A stretch of DNA of 64,000 nucleotides from Eucommia ulmoides (GCA_016647705.1 CM028338.1:13546240-13610239); one strand, 5' to 3'; numbered from the stretch's first letter, positions 22,127 to 33,535 are shown. Numbers and translations are program-made. Notes: generated from the sequence alone by a model not told the origin.

Positions 22127-23712
22127 TGTACGACGAAGCGTTTGTTACACACTCGTGTATTGACTACTCGTAAGTGTATGAGGTCAAAGTTTTAGTATAG
22201 TGTGATCGTGAAGATCGGGTATCGTATCCATAAAGATTGGTGTTCGTTATTATCAAGTACCGTATTTATCATGACCTTGATCTAGGCTAAAAACAAATGT
22301 ATTAAATTAATTAATACTAAACTAATTAACTAAATTATCTATACTAATATAATGAGATGTTTTAGGGGAAAGAATTGTCTAGAGATTAACTCGGTTTACA
22401 AATATGTGTTCGATCTTGATTGACTTACATTTATGGTGTTTAACCTATTTGACAATTTCAGTTCATAAAATCTCCTGCCACTTCTCCCAAGTGTAAGACG
22501 AGGGATATAACGCAACTTTGTGTCAACGAATAAGTCCCCCTCAATGTCTTAACAACCCTAGGTCATGTAAGTCTCACCCCAACGTCATTGATTGTACACA
22601 ATCCAACTCCCGACCGGTTTATTGGATTGTCGTGTTGTGTTTACCCTATCAACAATCTCAGTTCTAAAACTCCACCGCCACTTATCCCGAGTGTAAGATA
22701 GGGGAATACATGACTTCAAGTCAACGAAGAAGTCCCCCTCAACGTCTTAACGACCCTAGGTCACATAAGTCTTGCCCCCAACGTCATCAATTGGCGTTGT
22801 GTTTACTTTAGTCCGAATCCGGGGTTACATCTCCCAAGTTTCAAACTCATATTCTCGATATATCTATCTAAGAATAATAAACATAATACGATAAACACAG
22901 TCAAATTTCGAAGAACAAACATAAACGCAACACCGAAATCATTCGAAACACATATTTATAAATATATTGTTAATCCCTATACAATCCATGTTTAACTAAC
23001 GGCCATAACCACATTTACAAATAAGAACGAGCTAAACATGCTCACAAAATCTTAAGTTAAAGAAATAAGGGAAGAAATCGAAGAACTTAGCCTCGTCCGA
23101 AGTTTAGCCGCTAAGAACGTTCAACGATCGCTCTACCATCTTCCTCCATCTCGGGATGTGAGCTCCCCCTCTAAAACTTCTCTACCTACCCTTAGATATA
23201 TTCTAAAGGGCTCAAATGGCCGGAGAGAGCAAGAGGAAGGGAGAGGAAAAGGGTTTATATAGGCAAAATATCTAAAAAAATATCTAATCTGCGGTAGAGG
23301 CCATCACCGCGGCAGTGAGTAGGTATGTTGGCTGATCGCCTCGACAGTGAAGAAGGCGATGGATTAGGGACACATTCTCCATTTTCACCACCTAGGCGGT
23401 GGGATCACCTAGGCAATGAACTTTAAGCAAGAATTTGGTCTTCTAAGCATTTTTCCCGCCACGGCGGAGGTCTGGACACCGCGGCGGTAGGCTTCTTTCA
23501 CAATATTGCCTCCGAGCTTGTTTTTCCACCGTTCTTCAACCGTTTTTGGTTCGATCTCATCGTTTTCGCTCCAGATTCTTATATTTTTTCTCCACACACC
23601 TAATTTAATACAAAAAGTATAAAAACTAATTAAAATATAATAAAATACTATATAAACGCTCGAAAACTAACTTAATTCGGTTTGAAAATATATAGGTAGA
23701 TCACACCTATCA
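22127..23712 (-). repeat. 5' LTR of the Athila-like element
   Basis: 1586 bp. On the minus strand the TATA box (CCTATATAAACCC) is at 23251-23264, with GC-rich palindromes at 23295-23495 just upstream. Confidence 0.92.
23295..23495 (-). promoter_or_regulatory. GC-rich palindrome array upstream of LTR TATA box
   Basis: Words of the form CACCGCGGC(A/G)GTG, CACCTAGGCGGTGG and CCGCCACGGCGGAGG recur. Equivalent clusters lie at 19745-19965 and 1229-1460 in the other two LTR copies, always just upstream of the TATA-like box in the sense of transcription. Function is not known to me. Confidence 0.55.
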
Positions 23713-25010
23713 CTTACCTAATTCAGTCCACTGAGATCCATGGAGATTCGCAACCTATAAACCCCTGATTGCTTTAATAGTAGGAACCAAACCCTTACAA
23801 CGATTATTTCCCACACTCGGAATCAACCTTTACAATTTCTCTTTTCCCGGGGTAAGGAAGAACCTTATCTTTTTACCAGGCTAAAGACTAACTTAATTCT
23901 ATTACGAGAAGAATCACAACCTAATCTTTTAATGGGATAAAATTAAACCTCACCATACTCACAAGTATCATTTTCCTAAGTAAGGATTGAACCATCACAA
24001 TTCACTCAAAATTAATTTAATTTCAGGAAGAATCGAAACCTAGTTCTTTTAAAAAAAAAAGAATAACCTAACCTTTTTATACCTTAAGAAAAGATTAAAC
24101 CTCAACCTTTTTTACCTGAAAAAATTGAAATCTAGCTACCCTGACTAGACACCAACTCATTCTTGTCTAATCCGCTCAAACTCAAAAATACAAAAAATTA
24201 TGAGTTTCTTCGCACTTGAAACTTCTACCATCTCAAAACAATTATACTCGATTAATGTATCAAAATTTACTACATGATAGAATGGAAGTGAGGCAAATTA
24301 ATATCTGATTATATATAAGTATGGGTAGCACAAAATATAGAGATAATATCACAAAATTATTTTTTAAAAAAATTTATGCTCTTAAATTTGAAAACAATTT
24401 TCTAACGATCTTAAATCTAACCAATCAACAATACTATGAAAACAAAATTAAGAACAATAAATTAGAAATATCTCACAAGGAAAACACTGAATAATGAAAA
24501 CAAGATTGCAATATAACACAGATCGGTGACGCCAATTCAACAGCGCTTTAGCTCAAGAACTTTAATCACAAAATCTCTTTTGAATCATCTCAACAGAACG
24601 ATAGCTCTCAAAAAAGCTTAGGAACTAATAGTTCTTGATGTATTGAGCTCTAGTTTTCGCTGGTCTATATATAAAGATTTAGATCAAGCCTTCCAACGGC
24701 TAATTTTCAAAAGATATACCTATAAAAGGCACCTATAGACCCCATATATCATATCCATTCAATTTTGGTGTATTTCACTTAAAAATAGCTTTTAAAACTC
24801 TCAATTAAGTTCATAAATTATTTCTCAATTAACAATCACAAAAATAGAAAATCTTTAATAAACCAAATTGAGAAAATCATTTATTATTTGAACCAAATCA
24901 GTATAAACTCAAAACATATGGATCGTATCCGAATCTCTCCCTTAGAATCATAAAAAATGGCTAGTTTTTTACCGAAACCCCAAAATCCTCGAGATCTCAA
25001 CCGAAACAGT

Positions 25011-25415
25011 CGGTTGACCGAACCCTAGCCAGTCGGTTGACCGATTGATTCAGCGTGTAAGCCAAGCCAAAACCAAACGCCAGTCGGTTGACCAATTGCA
25101 CTCCGATAGGTTAATCAATTGGTTAATAGAGTTTTCTAGGCCAAATCCCAACGTAGACAGTTGACCGATTGCCCTATAATCAGTTGGCCGATCGTTTCAG
25201 AAATTTTTCACTGCCATTCTACTGTGCCCATCAGTTGACCGATTCTTTCTTGGTCGGTTAACCGATTGATGAGGGATCTTCCATTTTTTCTCCGATACCT
25301 CACTATTTCAATTTGTTGACTAATCCTCCTCGAATCAGTTAACCAATTTATGCTAGTTTGTCACTTTTTCACTTAATTCTGCTCCAAAACTCAACGTTTG
25401 ATCCTGTTAACCGAT
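25011..25415 (-). promoter_or_regulatory. Array of ~10 GGTTGACC-type words upstream of LTR TATA box
   Basis: Words near 25011, 25034, 25085, 25159, 25181, 25232, 25252, 25311, 25336 and 25404 share CGGTT(G/A)ACCGATTG with small changes. TTGACC is the core of the W-box bound by plant WRKY factors. The cluster lies about 340-740 bases upstream of the TATA box at 24662-24676 on the minus strand. Binding is inference. Confidence 0.5.
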
Positions 25416-25802
25416 TGCTTTTCTTGATTAACTAAATGGACTCTAAACTCCAACTTTATACATTATTTTCACTTAGGTCAACTTTTATTTTTCAATTTCA
25501 CATAGGAGCACATATTTAATCACTAATTAGGATCGTAAAATTCATCAAATCAAACACACAAAAATATAACTTAATTAATAGTGTCGTGTGTGTGATCCTA
25601 ATTCGGGTTGCATTAAGAGTATAAGAGTATTGATTTGTTTTCACCTAATTTCTTCAACGTCTTCAACACACTTCATTTATTCATTTTGTCTATCTTTGCA
25701 CCCTTAACCTTTTCTTCAATATATTTTCAACACAATCAATTAATGGTACTCTTTTTTTAAAACACTTAACAAACACATTTCCTCAAAACCTCAGGATCAA
25801 CA

Positions 25803-26767
25803 ATAAGTACCAAAATCAATCACCCAATTGCTATCCTGATATGCAAGGTTAACACAACCATCTTCATAAGAATCACAACATCCCTATCAGCAACAACTGT
25901 ATTAGTCTCCTTATCTTCTTTGTCCTTGTTAGTTTGGTCTTTAGATTGTTCGCTTTTTAATATTTTGCAATCTCAGATCATGTGTCCTAGCTTGTTGCAG
26001 TGGAAGCACCTAAAGTCCTTTTTACCTTTCAATCTACCTCTCGATTTGTCAAACCTCTCATTATTATGAGGATTTCTAGTTTTGTTTCTGTCCCTTCTTT
26101 CTTGATTTTCAGTAACTAGTGCCTGCGATTATAAGGAGGAGACTTGTTCTTTCCTCATTTCCTCTTCATTAATGAGACTGTCTTTGACCATATCCATCGT
26201 CAACTTTTCATCTGGCATCGAATTGTTGAGTGGTATTCTAGGTGTTTTCCATATGTTAGGTAATGTGCTGAGAAGTAGTAATACTTGCGCTTCATCTTCC
26301 AAAACAATTTTTAATAGAAGTCAATTGGTTAATAAGGCCTTGAAAATTATTCATGTGATCAACTATATTTTGCTCATCCTTGTAGGTCAAGTGAATAGTT
26401 CTCTTAATCAAATTAGCCTTATTCAATCCAATTTTTCGTTCATAGAAGAACTCTAATTTTTTTCACAATTCATCATCTTTAGTTTCATTAATAACATGTT
26501 GGTACACACTTCAATTAATCCATTGACGAACGTAATTAACTATTTTTCTATTCACTATTTCTCATTGTTTATTACTTTTATCACATGGTTTACCCGCATT
26601 GCCTTTTAAAGGCAAATACAAATCCTTACAATAAGGATATCCATCATTCTAGATTTTCAAATCGCATTATTAGCTGATGTCAATTTTCCATGGCTCCACC
26701 ACTATCTTCCGTTTTAAATTACACAGATAAATGTTTCCTCAATAACCTAAAACTCTTGATATTACTT
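25803..26767 (-). pseudogene. Tork-like copia gag end and protease start, cut by element A
   Basis: The minus strand encodes a copia zinc knuckle at 25967-26008: C-F-H-C, four residues, H, then C four residues on, with an in-frame TGA two codons before the last Cys. Basic residues precede it (RFDKSRGRLKGKKDF). Beyond it the aspartic protease begins near 25830 with SNWVID, expected to continue SGA, but reads FGTY and is cut at 25802 by the LTR of element A. A decayed tRNA-iMet PBS (ACTCTTGATATTAC) lies just left of the LTR at 26768. The capsid stretch at 26020-26700 has several stops and frame changes. It is the 5' coding part of the element whose pol lies at 11367-13820. Confidence 0.78.
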
Positions 26768-27553
26768 TGTTTGAAAAATCACCAATTAATTAAATTTATT
26801 TTACCTCTTTATGTGATTAAAATAGAGTTACCAATTTCAACATCCACAAATACTAACCAAGATAAACCAGGTCATAAATAAAATAGGAGACACAATTTTT
26901 ATGTAAAAAACCACAAAGCGGGAAAAAACCCACAGGAAAGAAGTTTGATATCAACTTCCACTAGCACAAAATAATGTGATTATAATCGTTTATACCTTCA
27001 AGTGAAAAACTCTTGGATCACTACATAAATATCACTGAAAATAGTGGACACAACAAGAAATAATAAATGCGGGTTTAGATAAAAATACCAAATCACCAAT
27101 TAGGGAAAGGTTACCAAAGATTAAGACTGATGAAAATGAAGTACTTGATACCGAGAACAAACTCCTGAAATTTCAGCCCAATCAAAATTGGAATCGTCAT
27201 CCGATCATCAAGCCGAAGTGATTTTCTCTCTCCTCTTCCTTCTCTTTGTATACACTACCGCATACAATCTTTTTCTACCCAAAAGGGGGTTTGTGGACGT
27301 GTGCTTCTTGTGTTTTGTGCACATAAAAAAATAATAATAAATAAAAATAAAAATATACCACATTTTAAAGGAAGCCTTCTGCATGTTTTAGAAATAAGCC
27401 TAATCGGCTTTCTTTTGTTTTCTTTTCTCTAATCCCCAATGGGCTTTTCTTTTCTTTTCTCGTTTTTCTTTTTTTGTTTTTCTTTTCTTTCTTTAGGGCC
27501 CAAGTGATCTTTTGGGTTAGGTCCACCTCCATATAGATCAGACTTACCCAATA
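26768..27553 (-). mobile_element. 5' LTR of the Tork-like copia
   Basis: This is a 786-bp partner of 10595-11344. The left end TGTTTGAAAAATCACC adjoins the decayed PBS; the right end TACCCAATA is a mutated TACCCAACA. A TTTGTATACACTACC box at ~27246 (minus strand GGTAGTGTATAC) lies in the promoter area. A low-complexity TTTTCTTTTC run at 27410-27490 gives a spurious Lys-rich frame. Confidence 0.82.
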
Positions 27554-27970
27554 AAATATAGGCATGTTTTGTCTCAGTATAGCTCAATAATATGTATAAT
27601 TCATATATAAACCCTTCGGGAAATGGATTTATAGGAAAATTTTGTTAGCCATTAGAGTTAATTTAGGAAGGGAACTAGTCTTAAAATAAATTGTTAGCCA
27701 TTAGAGTTAATTTAGGAAGGGAACTAGTCTTAAAATAAATAAATGGTGTTTTTCTAGGTCTCCAACAAAAGTAAGGGCCTAAATCTCAAATATAGTTGCC
27801 AATATCTAACCGTAACCCTGACCCTTGGTTCTATAAACAATTTAGACACCTAAATTATGGGATTTGGTCGCCTAAATGTGATCGGAAGTCAGACCACCAC
27901 TTTCTGGACAATTTAGGCGCCTAAAATGAAATTTTCGGTCTCCTAAATATATGCTAGAATGGGGTTTTCA
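27554..27970 (-). mobile_element. Probable continuation of element X LTR (U3 side)
   Basis: On the minus strand a TATA box (GTTTATATATG) lies at 27604-27614. A cluster of TTTAGGCGCCTAAA-like words at 27830-27950 lies 220-340 bases upstream of it, the same layout as the element A LTR. This would complete the LTR that stops at 10594. The outer end of the LTR is not found. Low certainty. Confidence 0.35.
27642..27739. repeat. Exact 49-bp tandem duplication
   Basis: 27642-27690 and 27691-27739 are identical (start TTGTTAGCCATTAGAG, end CTTAAAATAAA). Confidence 0.97.
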
Positions 27971-29963
27971 TTATTGTTTTTATTTTTGAAAGTATACTAT
28001 TCAAATATATTTTCCAGACATATATATCATTATAAAACATGTCTAAGACAATTTTTAAGTGCAATTATGATCTAGAAAAGAACTTTGCGACACAAATTGT
28101 GGAAAGACTAAAATACCGTAAAGAGATTTAAAAATGTTTTAAGCATGAATGGGAGTAATTTGACTTTAAATCAATATATGCATGATAAGTGTAAGTGAGT
28201 GAACCGTAATGAGTCAATGAATAATCAATGAGAAGTTTGTTTCCTTAAAAATAAAATAAATGCTTGATCGTTAGGTAGGTAGGATTGTGTTGGGTGGGTT
28301 GTATTAGGTGGATTCTCAAACACCCCTAATCAGTAGGATTTCTCTTGAACTGTTTATGGTCCGTTTAGATTGAGAAAAATAGAGGGGTATTAGCGAGGAG
28401 GGGAAGAGCGCACCCCACTTTTTGTGTTTGGATGGAAGGGAGCGGGAGAGGAGATAGAAAATTTTGGAATGAAACATATGAATCTAGACATTTTTTGTCA
28501 TTTAATTGGAGATTTATTTAAGTTCGTTTAAGTGATCAACTTGACAAGTGGAGCAATTTGATTGCATGTTTTCTTGTCCCTGTCAAGTATTTAATGATAC
28601 ATTGAGTGAATTTATTGATCGATGATAGATCCGCGATCAGCACCTAACATTTATTTTAATTAATCACAAATTTTTCCAATTGATGTCTAATGTGGCAATT
28701 GTTATATAGACATACATAATTTAGAATATCGTAATACTAGAATTTATGCATTAATTCATAACAAAAAAAAAAAAAAAAAAAAAAACAAAGATTATTGACT
28801 ATAGTTTGGTATTATATTAATTTTTTTACAAATAAGTTTGAAAATAGTTACGGGTTGAACTTCTCTTATGTTGCGTTTGGGTAATGTAATTCTAAGAGGT
28901 GTTTCATTTTGAAAAGGAATTTAACAAAATCTTTTCCTAAAGTTCCTTATTTGGGTACTAAAAAATCCATTGAATTTGTAAAATGAATTTTCAAAAGGAA
29001 AAAATGAGATTTCATGTGTTTTTTTTGAATCCTTCCACAAATTTATTAGAAATACCAAAATAAAAATTATGTTATTAGATATATTTCATATTTTCTATTA
29101 TTAAAATTTAGTGAACAAATACTTATTTATCCAATTAATAAAATTATGAAATTATTTCATAACAGATTTGCTCAAGTATTTTTAGGGTTATATCAAGTTT
29201 TTATGCAAGATGATTTTTGAAATAAAATAGAAATACTGTATTTTGAACTTGGATCAATTACTTTAACTATTCATACTTGGATTATTACAATCATTATTAT
29301 TCTGTGAAGTGCGGGACACAATGGGTGCTAATTACTAAGTTGATGATTAAATGATGAAACCCTCTATTGTCTCCTGTCGGAGTAAATTTTACGAAATTTG
29401 TTGAATTTAAAATAATCTTTAGAAGTTTCAAAACGAAACGTTTTGATTTTATTGAATTTTTTTTTTTTTAGATTAAATTCGAGGCACTCTCGGTCATTTC
29501 GACATATATCAAACACCCTCACGTCATTTTCATAATATTTTGGATATCTTTTCTCTTTTTAATCTAGTTAGTCAAGACACCGTCCATTATATTTTATTAT
29601 TTTTTTATATTTTTTATTTTTTGCTCTTTCTTTTATTTTATATTTTTATTTAAAAAATATTTGTATTCAGTATTTTTTATTTTGTTTGTTTTTTTTATGG
29701 TATTTGTACAAAATAAAAAATCGAAAGTAGTAATTAAAAAAAAAAAAGATCTTTTATTTTTAAATTTAAAGTTTTTTTTTCTCGTTTTATACTTTTATTT
29801 TTTTTTTATAAACTTAAAACAAAAAATAGATAAAAATAAAGTAGAAAATACTGAGCAAAGCAAAAACATAATAATAAGAAATACAAAAGAAGGCAGAAAG
29901 AGAAATAGTAGAAAATAAAAAATAAAATAAAAATGATAACGACAATGTTTCGGATATAAACTC

Positions 29964-30006
<43 letters not shown>

Positions 30007-30779
30007 CCTGTTAAGTTGAATTTAGTCCCCCAAAAAAATGTATATGCGATACAAATGATAATGCCGCAATTATGTTTGCTTGCTGCAACCAATGGCATGT
30101 AATGAGTTTAAGTGTTTCACGCCTATTATGATTTACGCAAAACTTAAGCAATCGTAATATAAAATAATAATTTCTAGTGATATGAATTTGTTAAATGGAT
30201 TTGATTGAATCTTCAATCATTCAAATTTGTGGAGATAATTTTAGTTCATTAAATACTAAATCTTACCATATCACACAAACATTCGCTGTTCATGTAAACT
30301 AATCACATGATTACATACAATTTTAGCCTCTCTTTTTTTCATATTTCGAATTATTAAACAAATAACAATATTTTTATTTTTATTAAAAACTTAATCATTT
30401 TTTTAAGATGAGAATATAAATATATTTTTACTATTTTTATATTTTTTTTTTTTGTTAAAAATGAAAATGATTCCAAACTCCATATGACTCGTGTAATTCT
30501 AAAGAGGTCATAAATTGGGTGGGTGGGTCGAATATGTGTAAAAATCCTGGCCGAATCGAAATTTTTTGGGGGACCATAACCAACAAAACCGGTTGGACTG
30601 AACACCCGCTCGTGGTCGGTTCAATTCGGGCTGGTCGGATCACGTCGGTTTCAGATTTATTTGTTTTTAGGTTAATTATGTACTATGCAGATCACTTTTT
30701 TTTTTCTTTAAAAAAAAAATCTTAAAATATTTTTGTGTTTTACAATAATATTACTAGACCATTTGCATAAATATATATT
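27971..30779. other. AT-rich stretch without recognised genes
   Basis: No coding motif is seen. 28350-28450 (GTCCGTTTAGATTGAG, TGTGTTTGGATGG) and 28870-29030 (GTTGCGTTTGGGTAATG) look like ends of non-autonomous DNA transposons, but no matching second ends were found. There is a 42-base T run at 29965-30006 and an A run near 28762. Open frames at 29661-30098 are homopolymer-driven. 30510-30660 has higher GC (CCGGTTGG, GGTCGGTTC) and is unassigned. Confidence 0.5.
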
Positions 30780-32849
30780 TGTTGGTCCAGTATAATACCC
30801 AAGAGGGAGGGTGAATTGGGTAATTAAAAAAATATATCAGAATAAAACTTGAATAAATCAAATAATTAATTTTAAGTTTAATTTAATTATTATCTTTATA
30901 ACACAGCGGAATAATATGATCAACCTATATGCACACCCAAACAGCAAAAATAACAAAGTAGTAATGTAGCACACAAAATATTTATATTGGTTCACCAAAC
31001 TACTCTTGGCTAATCTAATCTCGCGAGCTCCACGAAAGTCGCACCCACTAAAACCAAGATTCCTTTAAAGATAGGAACCAAACCCGCATACCAATTCTTT
31101 TACAGGCTCAGAATCAACCTTTACAATATCATTTTCTCATATTAAGGAAGAACTTCTATTTTTTACAAGTTAAAGAATAATTTAATTCTTATTAACACTA
31201 AGGCACAAGAATCAAAACCTCTCAAAACACTCCAACTATCCTTTTCACAGATAAGGATGAAATATTTACAAATCACTCACAACGCAATTCTTATCCAGGA
31301 AGAATTACTACCTCAATATCTTTACAGGAAGAAACTGAAACCCGACTACCATTGATTAAATACCCTCAATGGTATTTCACCCGTCACAACTCACCAATAC
31401 AAAATTGATAAGAAGTAAATCTCATTCAGAGGTTCTACCATCTCAGATAAATACTAACTCAATTAATATCCTAACTAGTGATAGAAATACGTAAGACACA
31501 AAAATCTGATTTCAACAAGATATGGGTAACAAATTGAAGCACGTAATCAGATTCAAGAAATTGTTTGTAAAAAATATTTTCTTCAAAAATCAGAAAGAAT
31601 TTCTAAGAGCAATTTCCAAATATAAAATAATAAACAAAGAATAAGCAATATGGAAAGATCTTACCCGGAATCCACCGAAAGAAAATAGTATTGCAATGTA
31701 ACTTCAAATCGGTAGCAACGATGATCAGCAAATGATTCTCTTAGAAAAGCTCACTCAATTCTCAATAAGATATCTTTTAGAAAAGCTCACTCAATTGATA
31801 AATTATGATCCCTCTTGATAATAGATGGATTCTCTCTCTTAGAATGATTAGTTCTAAATAAAATTCGCAAGTCTATTTAAAGGAATATATAATCAACCTT
31901 CTAACGGCTAGTTTACATGTGTCATGACAAATAAAAGCTCTTATAGACCCCTTATATCATAAGGACTTCATTTAGATTCAATTCCATTTAAAAACATCTA
32001 TCAAATCTCTTAATTAAACCCCCAAAGTATTTCCCAATTTCAATTAATAAGAATATAATCTATTTCAAGTACTAAATTGAGAAACATTAATATTTAATTA
32101 ACCATATTAATAGGATTTAATTAATATATGAACTATATCTTAAATATAGATAATATCCCCTAAATCTCTCTCAAATCCCAACAAAAAACGGTTACTTTTA
32201 GATATAATCTCGGATCAAACAGTATCCTGAAACAGTAAGTTCAGTCGATTGCCCAATTCAGGTTGTAGCCAAGCTATCGTTATTGTGTGTATAGGTCGAC
32301 CGCCCGGTCGACTTGTAGATTCAGAGAGTTCTTCCTTCTGTCACCGGTCGACCTATCAGTTGACCCCTTGATTCAGAGAGTTCAACCTTCTTTCACCGGT
32401 CGACTCACCTGTCGACTGCTGTCACTGGATCTCTTCTCTGAATACGTTTTGAACTCATTTTCTTTTACGATTTTCTTTAACCATTTTCTTCTCTTTATTA
32501 GCTCCACTAATATTCTTATATTCCATTTTAGTCATTCAAAAATATTTCTTCTTATTTCACATAGGAGCAAATAATTTAACTTAATCAAAACACACATAAA
32601 AGATAAAATACATTTTGTGTCATGTGTGTGTTCCTAAATAGGATATTAAGAGTTAAGATTCACCTAGGTTGTTTTCCCTAATTTGTTCAAACTCTTAATT
32701 CTTCTTCATCATCTTAACATCTTCATTTAGTATCTATTTAATTTGACGTCTTCATTATTAGAACTTTAAATCACTGAAACACTTCAATTAAACATTAGTT
32801 TCACCAAAACATCAATACTTAATTGTTCATCAAAATCTTAGGATCAACA
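30780..32849 (-). mobile_element. SIRE-like solo LTR (TSD ATATT)
   Basis: 2070 bp, starting TGTTGGTCCAGTATAATACC and ending TTAGGATCAACA, with perfect ATATT duplications at 30775-30779 and 32850-32854. It is co-linear with the LTRs at 18336-25802 and 36514-38805: the AGAGGGAGGGTGAATTGGG start, a GGCTCAGAATCAACCTTTAC block near 31105, CCAACGGCTAG-like CTAACGGCTAG near 31900, and a minus-strand TATA near 31873-31884. Palindromic GGTCGAC words are clustered at 32240-32430. No internal region. Orientation is by comparison with element A. Confidence 0.93.
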
Positions 32850-32854
32850 ATATT

Positions 32855-33087
32855 AATAGCAAAATATAATTTATAAATTTTCGAAGTAATCTAATTTTTA
32901 AACATCATCCATTGTATCTCTGAGGCGAAGTGATTTTGCCAAAGAACAAAATCAATCTTGTGCAAAAAGAAGAGTCCCAATAATATTTTGTGATAATGAA
33001 CTCCGAAAAGAATCAGGTACACGACCCTAAGCGCTAAATGTTGATGCCGAAGTGACAACAACATTAGTATTGTAAGAACATGCTGTG
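32855..33087. other. Unassigned sequence between two solo LTRs
   Basis: No motif is recognised. CTGTG at 33083-33087 is the target duplication of the next LTR. Confidence 0.4.
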
Positions 33088-33535
33088 TGTCACGGTCTTA
33101 ACTTGTCCAGTGCTTGTTCTCGCACATGGCCGCTTGTCCGTGACTCTTTTCATTTGTTTTCCAAACTAGTTTAGCTTAATTTAGTTTATTTCTTTCATTT
33201 CTTGTAGAAAAACCCCATTATGTTTCCTCGAGTATAATGATGTCTATTGTTATCACTTGTATTTTTTTGCTTAAAGTACTATGTGGGAGGATATGCTCTT
33301 GAAGTCATCCAAACCTTTCACGCCTTTTAGCCTTTTATATTAATACAATTATTGTTGTTATTGTAATTGTATTCATCTCTACATTGCCAGTATGTGTTGT
33401 TGTAGGAAAATTCGTTGCTATTGAAAACTGCGTTCGCTATTTGATATTCTCTGATATTTAGGCTTGCTACTAGGCGATCCCTTAGTTAGCGCTGCACGGG
33501 CCGCTTTCCAGTCTCGAAAAGCTCAGACCGTGACA
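33088..33535. mobile_element. 448-bp solo LTR (TSD CTGTG/CCGTG)
   Basis: The ends TGTCACGGTCT and AGACCGTGACA are an exact 11-bp inverted repeat. Flanks are CTGTG (33083-33087) and CCGTG (33536-33540), one transition apart. TTTTATATTAATAC near 33333 is TATA-like on the plus strand. No PBS or coding sequence. The short LTR with these ends suggests a chromovirus-type gypsy, which is inference. Confidence 0.82.

Larger units (their letters stand above)
18570..23712 (-). mobile_element. Complete non-autonomous Athila-like LTR retrotransposon (TSD CTTAC)
   Basis: Two LTRs (18570-20186 and 22127-23712) enclose a 1.94-kb internal region. Ends are TGTACG and ACCTATCA. Perfect CTTAC duplications flank it at 18565-18569 and 23713-23717. 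The PBS at 22104-22120 is complementary to tRNA-Asp as in Athila/Calypso-type gypsy elements; a purine tract precedes the 3' LTR at 20187-20200. No gag, protease, RT or integrase motif is visible between the LTRs, so it must have moved with enzymes from a relative. It sits in the LTR of element A, making it one of the youngest layers here. The two LTRs have diverged by many substitutions and small indels, so it is not recent in absolute terms. Confidence 0.92.
18336..25802 (-). mobile_element. SIRE-like 5' LTR of element A, split by a nested insertion
   Basis: The LTR runs 18336-18569 and resumes at 23718-25802, about 2.3 kb once the insertion is removed. This matches the solo LTRs at 36514-38805 (2292 bp) and 30780-32849. 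Ends are TGTTGGCCCAGTAAGC and CTCAGGATCAACA, so TGTTG/CAACA form the usual short inverted repeat. On the minus strand a TATA box lies at 24662-24676 (CTTTATATATAG), preceded by an array of GGTTGACC words at 25011-25415. The flanks (CAAAT, ATAAG) do not match because the left side is internal sequence of the same element. The right flank lies in the Tork protease. Confidence 0.85.

Noticed and set aside
29965..30006. Long T run taken as a poly(A) tail of a retroposon on the minus strand
   Set aside because: No LINE/SINE body or target duplication could be found beside it.
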